A stretch of DNA of 64,000 bases from an uncultured Bacteroidales bacterium (lineage in GTDB: Bacteria > Bacteroidota > Bacteroidia > Bacteroidales > F082): NCBI GenBank assembly GCA_946185535.1, contig CAMHJX010000002.1, forward strand, positions 163,006 through 227,005. Direction: 5' to 3'. Below, in pieces: positions 8,971 through 16,662 of the stretch; the stretch's first letter is position 1; every line of letters begins with the position of its first letter. Position numbers and translations under genes: made by a program. The notes under the pieces were generated by a model. That model searched no databases. It was not told the origin of the DNA and was given only the letters and a program-made list of their open reading frames with translations.

Positions 8971-9294
8971 ATGAAAAAGTTATTGTTTGTCATACTTGCC
9001 TTGGCGATAATGGTCTTGCCTTCGTGCAAAAAAACGCGTTATTGCCGTTGCACCACCGTCCAGAATGAGGAAGTGGTGAATTTGGGTGAGGAGTATTACA
9101 CTATCGAGGACAACTCTTCGTGTTCCGACAAGTCGAAGGAAATCGTGGGCTGGGGACAGGTCATCTGCTACGAAGTGTCGGAGTACGAGGTGACGGGTGT
9201 GGAACACCATTGGTGGGATGACATTTTTGGCAACAATAACAACAATAACAACAATAACAACAATAACAACAACAATAACGGTAACAAGCCATAA
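8971..9294 (+). CDS. Small lipoprotein with poly-asparagine tail
   Basis: 107 residues. SPII signal with lipobox LPSC (Cys19). The mature part has several Cys residues (YCRC, SSCSD, ICYE) and ends with 16 consecutive Asn residues followed by GNKP. Function unknown; the tract is encoded by a 9-bp tandem repeat and looks length-variable. The stop codon is in frame with the next gene, 6 bp upstream of its TTG start, so the two form one transcription unit. A TACTTTTG box lies at 8943-8950. Confidence 0.8.
   Translation: MKKLLFVILALAIMVLPSCKKTRYCRCTTVQNEEVVNLGEEYYTIEDNSSCSDKSKEIVGWGQVICYEVSEYEVTGVEHHWWDDIFGNNNNNNNNNNNNNNNNGNKP
9232..9279 (+). repeat. In-frame AACAATAAC microsatellite
   Basis: Five copies of the 9-mer AACAATAAC, with one extra AAC between the fourth and fifth, encoding 16 Asn in the lipoprotein tail. 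A slippage-prone tract whose changes keep the reading frame. Confidence 0.9.
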
Positions 9295-9300
9295 TCGGGG

Positions 9301-10215
9301 TTGTCATATTCTCTCGGTAAATCGGTTTTGAAGGTCCTGCTGGGCCTTGTGTTCATCGTGTCGGCGGTTCTGAAACTGATCGGCATGGATTCCTTCGAGA
9401 TTTACATTTACAGTTATCATTTCTTTAGTCTTAACGCCTCTTTCATTGTAGCTCGCTTGGCCATCATCCTTGAATTGGTTTTGGGCATCGGCTTGGTTTC
9501 CCATACATTGCATAAGATGTATTGGTGGGGGAGTATGGCCATGCTTGGTGGCTACACCTTATTATTAATATATGCCCTAACTCTTGGACGCACCGACAGC
9601 TGCCATTGCTTTGGCGACTTCTTGCAACTCGACCCTAAGCAAAGCCTTATTAAAAACGCAGTGCTGATGCTGTTTTTCCTGCTGATTTACAAGATGGAAA
9701 GTTGGAAGACACCATTCCGCTGGTTGATACTCATCCTCGCTGTTATGTCTTCGAGCATTGCGGTTTTCGTTATCTCGCCTCCTGACAATCTGACTTCAAA
9801 TGCTGATCCAGAGCAGAACCTCCAAGTGGAGCTTTTCGATGCTATGCTTGACGATGCTCCATTGGATAGCCTCAACCTACACATGGGCAAGCAGGTGGTT
9901 TGCTTTTTCTCGACCTCTTGCGACTATTGCCAAATGGCGGCACGCAAACTCTCTTTGATGCAGCAATTCTACGGCTTCCCGAAAGGAAACATCACCTATC
10001 TTTTTATGGGCAACGAGGAAAGTATTGCAAAGTTTTACGAGGAATCGGGCTCGGCACAGTATTGCGATGTACTCTATCCCGATGTGTCGCGAATGTTGAA
10101 AGCCATCAATGGAAACTTCCCCGTCGTAGTGTTATTGGAGGATGGAGAAGTAGTGTTTGAATATGGTTTTCGCAATATGGACGAGGACGAGATCAAGACG
10201 TTTATGGCCTTCTGA
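9301..10215 (+). CDS. MauE/DoxX-like membrane protein with C-terminal thioredoxin fold
   Basis: 304 residues. Five predicted membrane segments lie between residues 9 and 157, with a CHCFG motif near residue 100 as in MauE-like proteins. A thioredoxin-like domain follows with active-site pair C207-D-Y-C210 and a later cis-Pro candidate (NFPVVVLLEDGE). Such proteins likely pass electrons across the membrane to a periplasmic thioredoxin-type domain for disulfide exchange (inference). The start is a TTG; the next ATG (codon 29) would delete the first membrane helix, so TTG is preferred. The 3' end overlaps the convergent C69 peptidase gene by 14 bp. Confidence 0.85.
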   Translation: MSYSLGKSVLKVLLGLVFIVSAVLKLIGMDSFEIYIYSYHFFSLNASFIVARLAIILELVLGIGLVSHTLHKMYWWGSMAMLGGYTLLLIYALTLGRTDSCHCFGDFLQLDPKQSLIKNAVLMLFFLLIYKMESWKTPFRWLILILAVMSSSIAVFVISPPDNLTSNADPEQNLQVELFDAMLDDAPLDSLNLHMGKQVVCFFSTSCDYCQMAARKLSLMQQFYGFPKGNITYLFMGNEESIAKFYEESGSAQYCDVLYPDVSRMLKAINGNFPVVVLLEDGEVVFEYGFRNMDEDEIKTFMAF

Positions 10216-11923
10216 ACTGATCCCCCGTCTCTTCAATCACGGCCTTTTTCCATGAATCGGGATATCCTGGTTGTTTAGGTTTGGCAGGATAGCCGTATCC
10301 GTTGCGTTTGAACTGTCCGTTTTCTTCTTGCTTCACGTTACTGTCAAGGTATTTGACCAACAGGTAATTGTCTAATTCTTTCCATGTGGCCACGGTGTTG
10401 TGCCCCGCTTGGTTGGAGAAGTCGGTGAGGTAGGCGATGGCCTGTTTCGGGTCTTGCGCATAGAGGCTCAAGGCCTGTGAGTCGGCGTAGTTGACCTGCT
10501 CTTGATAGCCGCTTTCCAACTCGTTTTGCACGGCTTGGATGTCGTCGATGACGCGGTTGTAGAACAGGTATTTGAAATGTGCCAGTCGGTTGAAGACCCA
10601 GAAGGCGGCATTCTCGCTGTAGGTCAGCATGTCGCCGTTGCCCACACGGTATTCAATCGGCACCTCGCTAATGGAGCAGTAGAAGGGCGTGTAGACCGTC
10701 GAGTTGGTGTCGTCGACGCCGAACCAGATGATGCCTCCGATGGGGTTAGGCAACCACGAACGGCTTTGGGCGATGAAGGAAAAACCCGTCTGCACCACCT
10801 CGATGCTGCGCTCGTTGAGGTAAGGCTTGCTATCGTATTCCCAATACAAGGGGTTGAAGCGGAAAGGCGAGCCGAAAGGTCCTGCTCCCACGTCTTTGGT
10901 CTTGTCAAGCTCGGTGCCTTGGAAGTGGTCGCGCTGGAACGCCATCATGTCGCTAAGGCTGATTTTGCGGTTGGGCTTGATGTAAAGAGGCATACGATGC
11001 GTCAAGTCCTTGCCTGTGACATAGCCCCAGTATTCGTCCATGCCGTCGCAGACCTTGTTGAACATGGTCCACACGCGGAGGTCGCACACGCGGGCGGCGC
11101 TGAAGTCAACGGGGGCATAGGCGGCCGAGAAATCAAAGTCCTTGTCCTTGCCGCTGAAGTAGCCCATGCGACGGGCGAAGTCGATGATGTCGTGCTTGTA
11201 AATCACCTCAACTTCCTCGTTATATAGTTTCTTCCAGTCCTTGTCGGTGATGGAGGTCTTACCGTTGCGCAAGGGGAAGGTGGTGATGCGTGCGGCGTTG
11301 GCATGACCGCTCACATAACCGTCAGGGATGCGGATGGCCACCCACACGGCGCCTCGGTCGGCGTTGATGGTGTCGCCAGTCTTGGTCAACTGTGGGGTGT
11401 AGCCCTTCGGCATGATTTCCATATACCACACCTCGTTGGCGTCGCTGATGCTGAACGACTCGCCGTCGGAGCCGTAGCCGTAGGCATCCACCAAGTCGGC
11501 CATGATTTTGATGGCTTCACGAGCCGAGCGGCTGCGCTCCAAGGCGATGAACATAAGACTGCCATAATCCACGATGCCAGTCGGGTCCATTAGCTCCTCG
11601 CGACCGCCAAAGGTGGTCTCGCCAAGGGCGACTTGGTTCTCGTTGATGTAGCCCACCACTTGGTAGGTATGGGGAGGTTGGGGCACACTGCCACGGGGTG
11701 CGTTGGTGCCGCGGTCGTAGCACACGCGCATGCTGCCCGCCGGCCAGTCGGCGGCAGGGGTGAAGTAGAGCTCGCCATAGCGAATGTGCGAATCGGCGCA
11801 ATAGCTGATGAAGTTGGAGCCATCTACGCTGGCGCCTTTGGTGATCAAGAAATTGGTGCAGGCCTGCGATTTCCCGAAGGCGACAAGCAGGACGAAAATA
11901 AGGAGGGTTTTGATGCTTTTCAT
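10202..11923 (-). CDS. Secreted C69-family dipeptidase
   Basis: 573 residues. A signal peptide (1-21) is followed directly by Cys22 in ACTNFLITKGASVDGS; in family C69 this Cys becomes the N-terminal nucleophile after processing. Also seen: the GYINENQVALGETTFGGR segment and the region around ERSRSAREAIKIMADLVDAYGYGSDGESF, typical of PepD/C69 enzymes. Probably a periplasmic or surface dipeptidase. Promoter TATTTTTG at 11943-11950. The 3' end overlaps the MauE-thioredoxin gene tail-to-tail. Confidence 0.92.
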   Translation of the reverse strand: MKSIKTLLIFVLLVAFGKSQACTNFLITKGASVDGSNFISYCADSHIRYGELYFTPAADWPAGSMRVCYDRGTNAPRGSVPQPPHTYQVVGYINENQVALGETTFGGREELMDPTGIVDYGSLMFIALERSRSAREAIKIMADLVDAYGYGSDGESFSISDANEVWYMEIMPKGYTPQLTKTGDTINADRGAVWVAIRIPDGYVSGHANAARITTFPLRNGKTSITDKDWKKLYNEEVEVIYKHDIIDFARRMGYFSGKDKDFDFSAAYAPVDFSAARVCDLRVWTMFNKVCDGMDEYWGYVTGKDLTHRMPLYIKPNRKISLSDMMAFQRDHFQGTELDKTKDVGAGPFGSPFRFNPLYWEYDSKPYLNERSIEVVQTGFSFIAQSRSWLPNPIGGIIWFGVDDTNSTVYTPFYCSISEVPIEYRVGNGDMLTYSENAAFWVFNRLAHFKYLFYNRVIDDIQAVQNELESGYQEQVNYADSQALSLYAQDPKQAIAYLTDFSNQAGHNTVATWKELDNYLLVKYLDSNVKQEENGQFKRNGYGYPAKPKQPGYPDSWKKAVIEETGDQFRRP

Positions 11924-11942
11924 TGGTGAAATACTTTTGGGG

Positions 11943-11950
11943 CAAAAATA
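11943..11950 (-). promoter_or_regulatory. -7 box TATTTTTG for C69 peptidase gene
   Basis: Minus-strand TATTTTTGCC 19 bp before the ATG at 11923. Confidence 0.6.
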
Positions 11951-11991
11951 CTATTTTTATGGTCTGATGCAAAAAAGTCGTTTGAAATTGT

Positions 11992-11999
11992 TATTTTTG
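11992..11999 (+). promoter_or_regulatory. -7 box TATTTTTG for DUF4419 gene
   Basis: TATTTTTGC 16 bp before the ATG at 12016; divergent from the C69 peptidase promoter. Confidence 0.6.
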
Positions 12000-12015
12000 C
12001 AAAAAAATAAGCCCA

Positions 12016-13779
12016 ATGAAAAAATATCTTTCATTCGTGTTATTGATGGTACTATGGGGAATCGCTTTTCCATTGCAGGCTCAAGTTACCATCAAGATAG
12101 AGAGATTGTCCAAGCCAGATTCCTTGTTGCCTGTTCAATCTCCAAAAGACATTTTCAAGACTTTTATAGAAGAAGATGCCGGCTTGACTAAGTATGCCAT
12201 AGAACACAAAGGTATTCATGTGGATTATGGCCTGTTGGCTTTGAAAGTTGATGCAGATAGCCTTGTTACATTTGGCAGTCATTCTTTTATCTCAGGTATG
12301 CGAGAGGCATATTGGCACCATCGTCCGATAACATTGTCTCCGGATATGATTTGGGTATTGATAGCCCAAGGCTTTTCTCATCATGTGAATGCCAATGCCG
12401 AGGCTTTGCGCGACCGCATGGTTGATTTCGAAGGAAAAAAAGAGTTGACTTGTATTTGTGATGTTGAGTTTATCGAGCAGATTGATTGGGAAAAGGCCGT
12501 TGATTCGTTTTCGATAAAGATAGCGGAGAATACCAAAGGTGATATCGCGGAAATCATCAAGGCGGATTTCTCCACCACTACACAGGTCGAAAGAATTGCT
12601 TCGGAAATCACGCTTATGAGCGCGGTTAAGGATTATTTTGTGTTCACGGCGGCTATGATTGGCTGTGGTATTCCGTATGTCGTTTTGGAGGGAACACCGG
12701 ATGACTGGCAGCGTGTGTATGACAAAGCGATGCAATTGAGGGATTATGACTTGGAATGGTGGATTGATGAGCTTGAACCTGTTCTGAGACAGATTGTTGC
12801 TTCTTCAAAAGGCGAAACTAACAAACGGTTCTGGAGGAATATGTTTCGGGTGCATACCAAGAAAGCGTATGGCAGCCCTGAATGTCTCGATGGTTGGATG
12901 GCCAAGTTTTTCCCATATAATCGTTATGAAGAAAGGCTGCCGTTGGATACGCTATATTTAAACAATATAGATCGTTTGCCGGATGAGATGGTTAAGGTGG
13001 ATGCCAGAGTGTTCAACATGATGACAGGAGAGGATACCCCTGTGGAATTGTGGGCGGGTTTTGTTGGACTTGCACAAAACAACGAGAATTATATGCTAAC
13101 GCCTAAGATGGGCTGGATGGTGCGAGTGAAAGATGTTGGTAATGAGGTCCAGAAACTGAAAATGGAAAATGAAGAAGGTTATTCCTTGCGTTTTGTTCAG
13201 AATCTTCCTGTTGCCTTGCGCCAATTCGATACCATTCCCATTCGAAAACTTGAGATCGATTTTAGGGAAAAACCGTATTTCCCCGAATGGTTTTGGGATT
13301 TAAACATTGAGCAGTTGAGGGTAGAGGGAAAAATAAGCGAGGAAGAACGACGTAATCTGTTGCAACATTTTGATGATGTCACCTTGGACAATGCTTGGTA
13401 TTTCAATACTGGGGACGGTTGGGTTGCTCATGTAAAAAATGGCAATGTCTTTGAACAGATTGAAGGGTTGAAACATGTCAAGCTGTTGTGCCTTAATGCT
13501 ACGATAATCGGACATGAAAATGATCTGTTTTATAGGCCAATTGGCGTTGGACCTGATTGGGAGCCTTTGAATATCGAGATGCCGGATTCATGGGAAGAAG
13601 TGCAAGTGGATTCCGTTTATGTACGGCTGAATGAATCGGAAAATGCTCCGCTGGAATTGTTGAAAAAGCAGCTTCCTAAGGCAGTCTTTAAAACAGGTTA
13701 TGACCATTCTTTCCTATCATCCATAATGTCATTGCAGGGAAGACTTAGAAAAGAGCAAAGTCAAAAGCATAAAAAGTAG
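12016..13779 (+). CDS. Secreted DUF4419 protein
   Basis: 587 residues with a signal peptide (about 1-22, ending FPLQAQ). The region from about 75 to 330 matches the DUF4419 pattern: GSHSFISGMREAYWHHRPITLSPDMIWVLIAQGFSHHVN, then VLEGTPDDWQRVYDKA and the acidic/Trp-rich part AYGSPECLDGWMAKFFPY. A C-terminal half follows with IRKLEIDF...IEQLRVEG and LKHVKLLCLNAT, possibly a degenerate leucine-rich arrangement. The molecular function of DUF4419 is unknown. It has its own promoter and precedes rarA, which also has its own. Confidence 0.85.
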   Translation: MKKYLSFVLLMVLWGIAFPLQAQVTIKIERLSKPDSLLPVQSPKDIFKTFIEEDAGLTKYAIEHKGIHVDYGLLALKVDADSLVTFGSHSFISGMREAYWHHRPITLSPDMIWVLIAQGFSHHVNANAEALRDRMVDFEGKKELTCICDVEFIEQIDWEKAVDSFSIKIAENTKGDIAEIIKADFSTTTQVERIASEITLMSAVKDYFVFTAAMIGCGIPYVVLEGTPDDWQRVYDKAMQLRDYDLEWWIDELEPVLRQIVASSKGETNKRFWRNMFRVHTKKAYGSPECLDGWMAKFFPYNRYEERLPLDTLYLNNIDRLPDEMVKVDARVFNMMTGEDTPVELWAGFVGLAQNNENYMLTPKMGWMVRVKDVGNEVQKLKMENEEGYSLRFVQNLPVALRQFDTIPIRKLEIDFREKPYFPEWFWDLNIEQLRVEGKISEEERRNLLQHFDDVTLDNAWYFNTGDGWVAHVKNGNVFEQIEGLKHVKLLCLNATIIGHENDLFYRPIGVGPDWEPLNIEMPDSWEEVQVDSVYVRLNESENAPLELLKKQLPKAVFKTGYDHSFLSSIMSLQGRLRKEQSQKHKK

Positions 13780-13787
13780 TATTTTTG
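13780..13787 (+). promoter_or_regulatory. -7 box TATTTTTG for rarA
   Basis: TATTTTTGC overlapping the stop codon of the DUF4419 gene, 16 bp before the rarA ATG. Confidence 0.55.
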
Positions 13788-13803
13788 CGCAAAATATTCA
13801 TCA

Positions 13804-15087
13804 ATGCAATCCACCATCCCATTAGCGGAACGCCTGCGCCCGACCTCGCTCGACGACTATATCGGGCAGAAGCATATCATCGGCGAACATGCCGTGCTGC
13901 GCCGTGCCATTGAGACGGGACGCGTGCCTTCCATGATCTTCTGGGGACCGCCTGGTGTGGGCAAGACGACATTGGCCTATATCATCTCCAAGCAGGTCAA
14001 ACGACAGTTTTTCCAGCTGAGCGCCGTCAGTAGTGGCGTGAAAGAGGTGCGCGAGGTCATCGACCGCGCACGAATGGCTCCCGAAGCACCTATATTATTT
14101 ATCGATGAAATCCATCGTTTCAGCAAATCGCAGCAGGACTCGCTGCTCGGTGCGGTGGAGCGTGGCTTGGTCACCTTGATTGGTGCGACGACGGAGAATC
14201 CCTCGTTTGAGGTCATCTCGCCCTTGCTGTCACGTTGTCAGGTGTATGTGTTGAAGTCATTGGAGAGGGAAGACCTTGAAATCCTTTTGGCGAAGGCCGT
14301 GAAGGCATTGGAGTACGATTTTGGCAAGAAAATCACCGTCAAGGAGCCTGAGGCCTTGATGAAAATCAGTGGTGGTGATGGGCGCAAGTTACTCAACGCC
14401 ATTGAATTGGTCGTCACCTCGTTGAACGATTTGGACATGACTGCCGAAGAGTTGGTCATTACCAACGATTTCACCACCGATTGCATCCAGAGCAACCTCG
14501 TGAAATACGACAAGCAGGGAGAGATGCACTATGACGTCATTTCGGCCTTCATCAAAAGTATGCGCGGCAGCGACCCCAATGCGGCCTTGTATTACCTTGC
14601 CCGCATGATCGAGGCAGGGGAGGACCCCTTGTTCATCGCCCGTCGCATGCTCATCCTTGCGTCGGAGGATATCGGCAACGCTAACCCCAATGCCTTACTG
14701 TTGGCCAATGCTTGCTTCGATGCGGTCAACAAAGTCGGTTGGCCAGAGAGCCGCATTATCTTGTCGCAAACCGTCACTTATTTGGCCTCATCGCCCAAGA
14801 GCAACGCTGCCGTGGTGGCCATTGATGCGGCGCAGGCTTTGGTGCGTGAAACGGGCGACCTGCCCGTGCCTTTGTACCTGCGCAATGCCCCAACGAAACT
14901 GATGAAGGACCTTGGTTACCACGATGGTTACAAGTACGCCCATGCGTATGAGGGCAACTTCGTGGAACAAGAATTTTTGCCAACTGAAATTTCTGGCACG
15001 GTTTTATATGTGCCACAAGATAACCCTCGCGAACGGGAATTGCGCAAGAATTTGAGGGAGAAATGGAAGGAGAAGTATGGGTATTAG
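13804..15087 (+). CDS. rarA: Replication-associated recombination protein RarA (MgsA)
   Basis: 427 residues, standard family size. AAA+ ATPase related to clamp loaders, acting at stalled replication forks. Residues 8-25 hold the typical AERLRPTSLDDYIGQKH start, Walker A GPPGVGKT at 48-55, Walker B ILFIDEIHRF at 97-106 and the sensor GATTENPSFEVISPLLSRC, where the Arg finger region lies. The C-terminal part has SDPNAALYYLARMIEAGEDP and a helical tetramerisation domain. No other replication genes are adjacent. Confidence 0.96.
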   Translation: MQSTIPLAERLRPTSLDDYIGQKHIIGEHAVLRRAIETGRVPSMIFWGPPGVGKTTLAYIISKQVKRQFFQLSAVSSGVKEVREVIDRARMAPEAPILFIDEIHRFSKSQQDSLLGAVERGLVTLIGATTENPSFEVISPLLSRCQVYVLKSLEREDLEILLAKAVKALEYDFGKKITVKEPEALMKISGGDGRKLLNAIELVVTSLNDLDMTAEELVITNDFTTDCIQSNLVKYDKQGEMHYDVISAFIKSMRGSDPNAALYYLARMIEAGEDPLFIARRMLILASEDIGNANPNALLLANACFDAVNKVGWPESRIILSQTVTYLASSPKSNAAVVAIDAAQALVRETGDLPVPLYLRNAPTKLMKDLGYHDGYKYAHAYEGNFVEQEFLPTEISGTVLYVPQDNPRERELRKNLREKWKEKYGY

Positions 15088-15092
15088 TGTAT

Positions 15093-15126
15093 AGTTAGGA
15101 GTTGTTCAGTTAGGAGTTGGGAGTTT
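15093..15126. repeat. TTAGGAG word array
   Basis: Short array of the word TTAGGAGTT with variants. A much longer array of the same words lies at 48511-48655, and complementary traces are at 33985-34030 and 36355-36375. Confidence 0.5.
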
Positions 15127-15140
15127 GATACTGAGAGTAG

Positions 15141-15195
15141 GCCAAGCCCCGTTGGGGCGACAGATAATAAGCAGGCGGTGTAAACCCCTGCGTAA
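15141..15195. repeat. Two-hairpin REP-like element (CCCCGTTGGGG)
   Basis: GCCCC/GGGGC with a GTT loop (15146-15158), then a second small stem GCAGG...CCTGC (about 15171-15191). It resembles short palindromic repeats scattered through Bacteroidota genomes; only one copy is obvious here. Confidence 0.5.
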
Positions 15196-15207
15196 AAAAG
15201 AATAAAA

Positions 15208-15960
15208 ATGAGTGAAACAACCAACGAAAAAAACACCCAGAGTCTAACCCTGTGGAACAGGGTGCTGGCCACCAGCGTGAAGATGCCTTTTGTGAAGGTG
15301 GATCGCGACGAGTTCTTGACCAAGGAACTGTCGAAATTCTGCACCCCGATGGAGGTGATTACAGCCATCAACGAGAGTCCATTGAATGTCCTGACCAAAA
15401 AGGAGATTGACAAACTGGCCAACCAATGCATCAGCTATCACCTGACCATGGTGAGTGGCACATCGGCGTTGATGGGCTTACCAGGAGGCTGGTGGATGGC
15501 AGGCACAATCCCTACCGACTTGGTTCAGTTTTACGGTCATATCCTCTCGTTGCTGCAGAAGATCCTCTATCTCTACGGCTGGCCGCCGTTGACTGACGCC
15601 AAGAATCAATTGGATGAAGAATCGCTCAACATCATGACTTTGTTTGTCGGTGTAGCGATGGGCAATAAGCTAGCTGTGGAGGCCATAGGTAAGGTTGTTT
15701 CCCAAGTCTCGAAGACAGCGAGTATCAAGATTTCGGAGACAGTCATGGCAAAGTACGCCATTAAGATTGCGCAATGGATTGGCGTCAGCATGACCAAGGA
15801 AGGTTTTGCCAAAGGTGTAGGAAAGGTGATACCTTTAGTTGGTGCGCCTATCTCGGCCACTATTACTTATTACACCTTCCGCCCCATGGCACGTCGGCTC
15901 AAGAAGCACCTTGACGAGTTGTATGAGATGCGCCACTTCTCGATTAAACGTATCGAATAA
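15208..15960 (+). CDS. EcsC-family-like protein
   Basis: 250 residues. No signal peptide. The segment from about 75 to 130 (TSALMGLPGGWWMAGTIPTDLVQFYGHILSLLQKILYLYGWP) has the Gly/Pro-rich helical pattern and the terminal YGW of EcsC-family proteins, and the C-terminal half is hydrophobic, with a Gly-rich FAKGVGKVIPLVGAPISATITYYTF stretch that may insert into or associate with membrane. EcsC proteins have no settled biochemical function. A repeat element separates it from rarA, and a strong bidirectional terminator follows. Confidence 0.6.
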   Translation: MSETTNEKNTQSLTLWNRVLATSVKMPFVKVDRDEFLTKELSKFCTPMEVITAINESPLNVLTKKEIDKLANQCISYHLTMVSGTSALMGLPGGWWMAGTIPTDLVQFYGHILSLLQKILYLYGWPPLTDAKNQLDEESLNIMTLFVGVAMGNKLAVEAIGKVVSQVSKTASIKISETVMAKYAIKIAQWIGVSMTKEGFAKGVGKVIPLVGAPISATITYYTFRPMARRLKKHLDELYEMRHFSIKRIE

Positions 15961-15978
15961 GTTGGGAACGCCAATAAA

Positions 15979-16025
15979 AACAAAACACGTCCATAGATGA
16001 GGGAATGACATGGACGTGTTTTGTT
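15979..16025. terminator. Bidirectional terminator between convergent genes
   Basis: Long near-perfect stem ACAAAACACGTCCAT (about 15980-15994) paired with ATGGACGTGTTTTGT (16010-16024), with A- and T-rich flanks. It serves the EcsC-like gene and the 79-residue gene. Confidence 0.85.
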
Positions 16026-16039
16026 GGTGTTGTAAAGAA

Positions 16040-16279
16040 TCAGTGCTTAAACTCTGACAGGTACATGTCGTGCAGCTGATTGTCGGGCGTTTGTAGGATA
16101 GCCTTATAGTTCAGCTTCTTTTCGTTCATGAGCCAGTCGACATATTCGTCTACAAAATCCTTGATTTCGGATTGGTTCATCTTGATGTAAACCAAGTTGA
16201 GCTTGGCTTTTGCTTCGGTTTCAGAGAGGCCGTCGTTCATGATGATGGCTTCAGTGAGCTTGTCCATGAATTTTCCCAT
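16040..16279 (-). CDS. Small protein of unknown function (79 aa)
   Basis: Charged, helical 79-residue protein (MGKFMDKLTEAIIMNDGLSETEAKAK...). No signal peptide or recognised motif. Reality as a gene is supported by a TATATTTG promoter at 16308-16315, an ATG at the expected distance, good codon use and a terminator right after the stop. Function not recognised. Confidence 0.7.
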   Translation of the reverse strand: MGKFMDKLTEAIIMNDGLSETEAKAKLNLVYIKMNQSEIKDFVDEYVDWLMNEKKLNYKAILQTPDNQLHDMYLSEFKH

Positions 16280-16307
16280 AGTATGATTTGTTTTGCGTTT
16301 TAGGTTG

Positions 16308-16315
16308 CAAATATA
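16308..16315 (-). promoter_or_regulatory. -7 box TATATTTG for the 79-aa protein gene
   Basis: Minus-strand TATATTTGC, 29 bp before the ATG at 16279. Confidence 0.55.
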
Positions 16316-16400
16316 AGGGAAAAAATCGTTTCTGTCAAGAGAAAAAGAGATAAAAAATCAATTTTTTTCATCAAAGGGCTTGCATATTCCAAAAAAAATG

Positions 16401-16408
16401 TATTTTTG
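16401..16408 (+). promoter_or_regulatory. -7 box TATTTTTG ahead of a probable small RNA
   Basis: TATTTTTGC with a TTG -33 element 18 bp upstream (16380-16382). No open frame begins downstream before the terminator at 16487-16520. Confidence 0.6.
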
Positions 16409-16411
16409 CAG

Positions 16412-16520
16412 CGGTTCTTATCATAAAGACCTGTAGCCGAGTGGCTACAAGTAAAAGGTTTCATAAATTTTGGTTTTTGGTTCTTGAAAATCCTGACTTT
16501 AGTCGGGATTTTCTTGTTTT
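16412..16520 (+). ncRNA. Candidate small noncoding RNA
   Basis: A full promoter ends at 16408 and a rho-independent terminator begins at 16487, with no plausible coding frame between. The predicted transcript of about 100 nt has a perfect 5' hairpin TGTAGCC-GAGT-GGCTACA (16432-16449), an AU-rich single-stranded middle, and the terminator hairpin. It does not match tRNA, tmRNA, SRP or RNase P. The stretch from 16280 to 16662 holds nothing else except a second TATTTTTG box ahead of the next gene. It could instead be an attenuated leader of the 16663 gene. Confidence 0.45.
16487..16520 (+). terminator. Rho-independent terminator of the small RNA
   Basis: AAAATCC-GAC...GTC-GGATTTT stem with a TTTA loop followed by a T-rich tail. 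Confidence 0.75.
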
Positions 16521-16577
16521 GGGGTATCAGTAGGTCATTTTTTTTGCTTTTGAAGGTGAAAAATGTTGAATAGTTCT

Positions 16578-16585
16578 TATTTTTG
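16578..16585 (+). promoter_or_regulatory. -7 box TATTTTTG for the 16663 gene
   Basis: TATTTTTGC about 80 bp before the ATG, giving a long AT-rich leader. The -33 spacing is poor. Confidence 0.45.
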
Positions 16586-16662
16586 CACCATAAAAGAAAA
16601 CCTTACATTTAGGTGTTTATTTTAGCTTTGTTATTTGTTAAGATGTTTAAAATCAAAATATT

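Noticed and set aside
10502-11929. Long plus-strand open frames opposite the C69 peptidase gene
   Set aside because: The minus-strand frame carries the signal peptide, catalytic Cys and family motifs. The plus-strand frames are GC-driven shadows.
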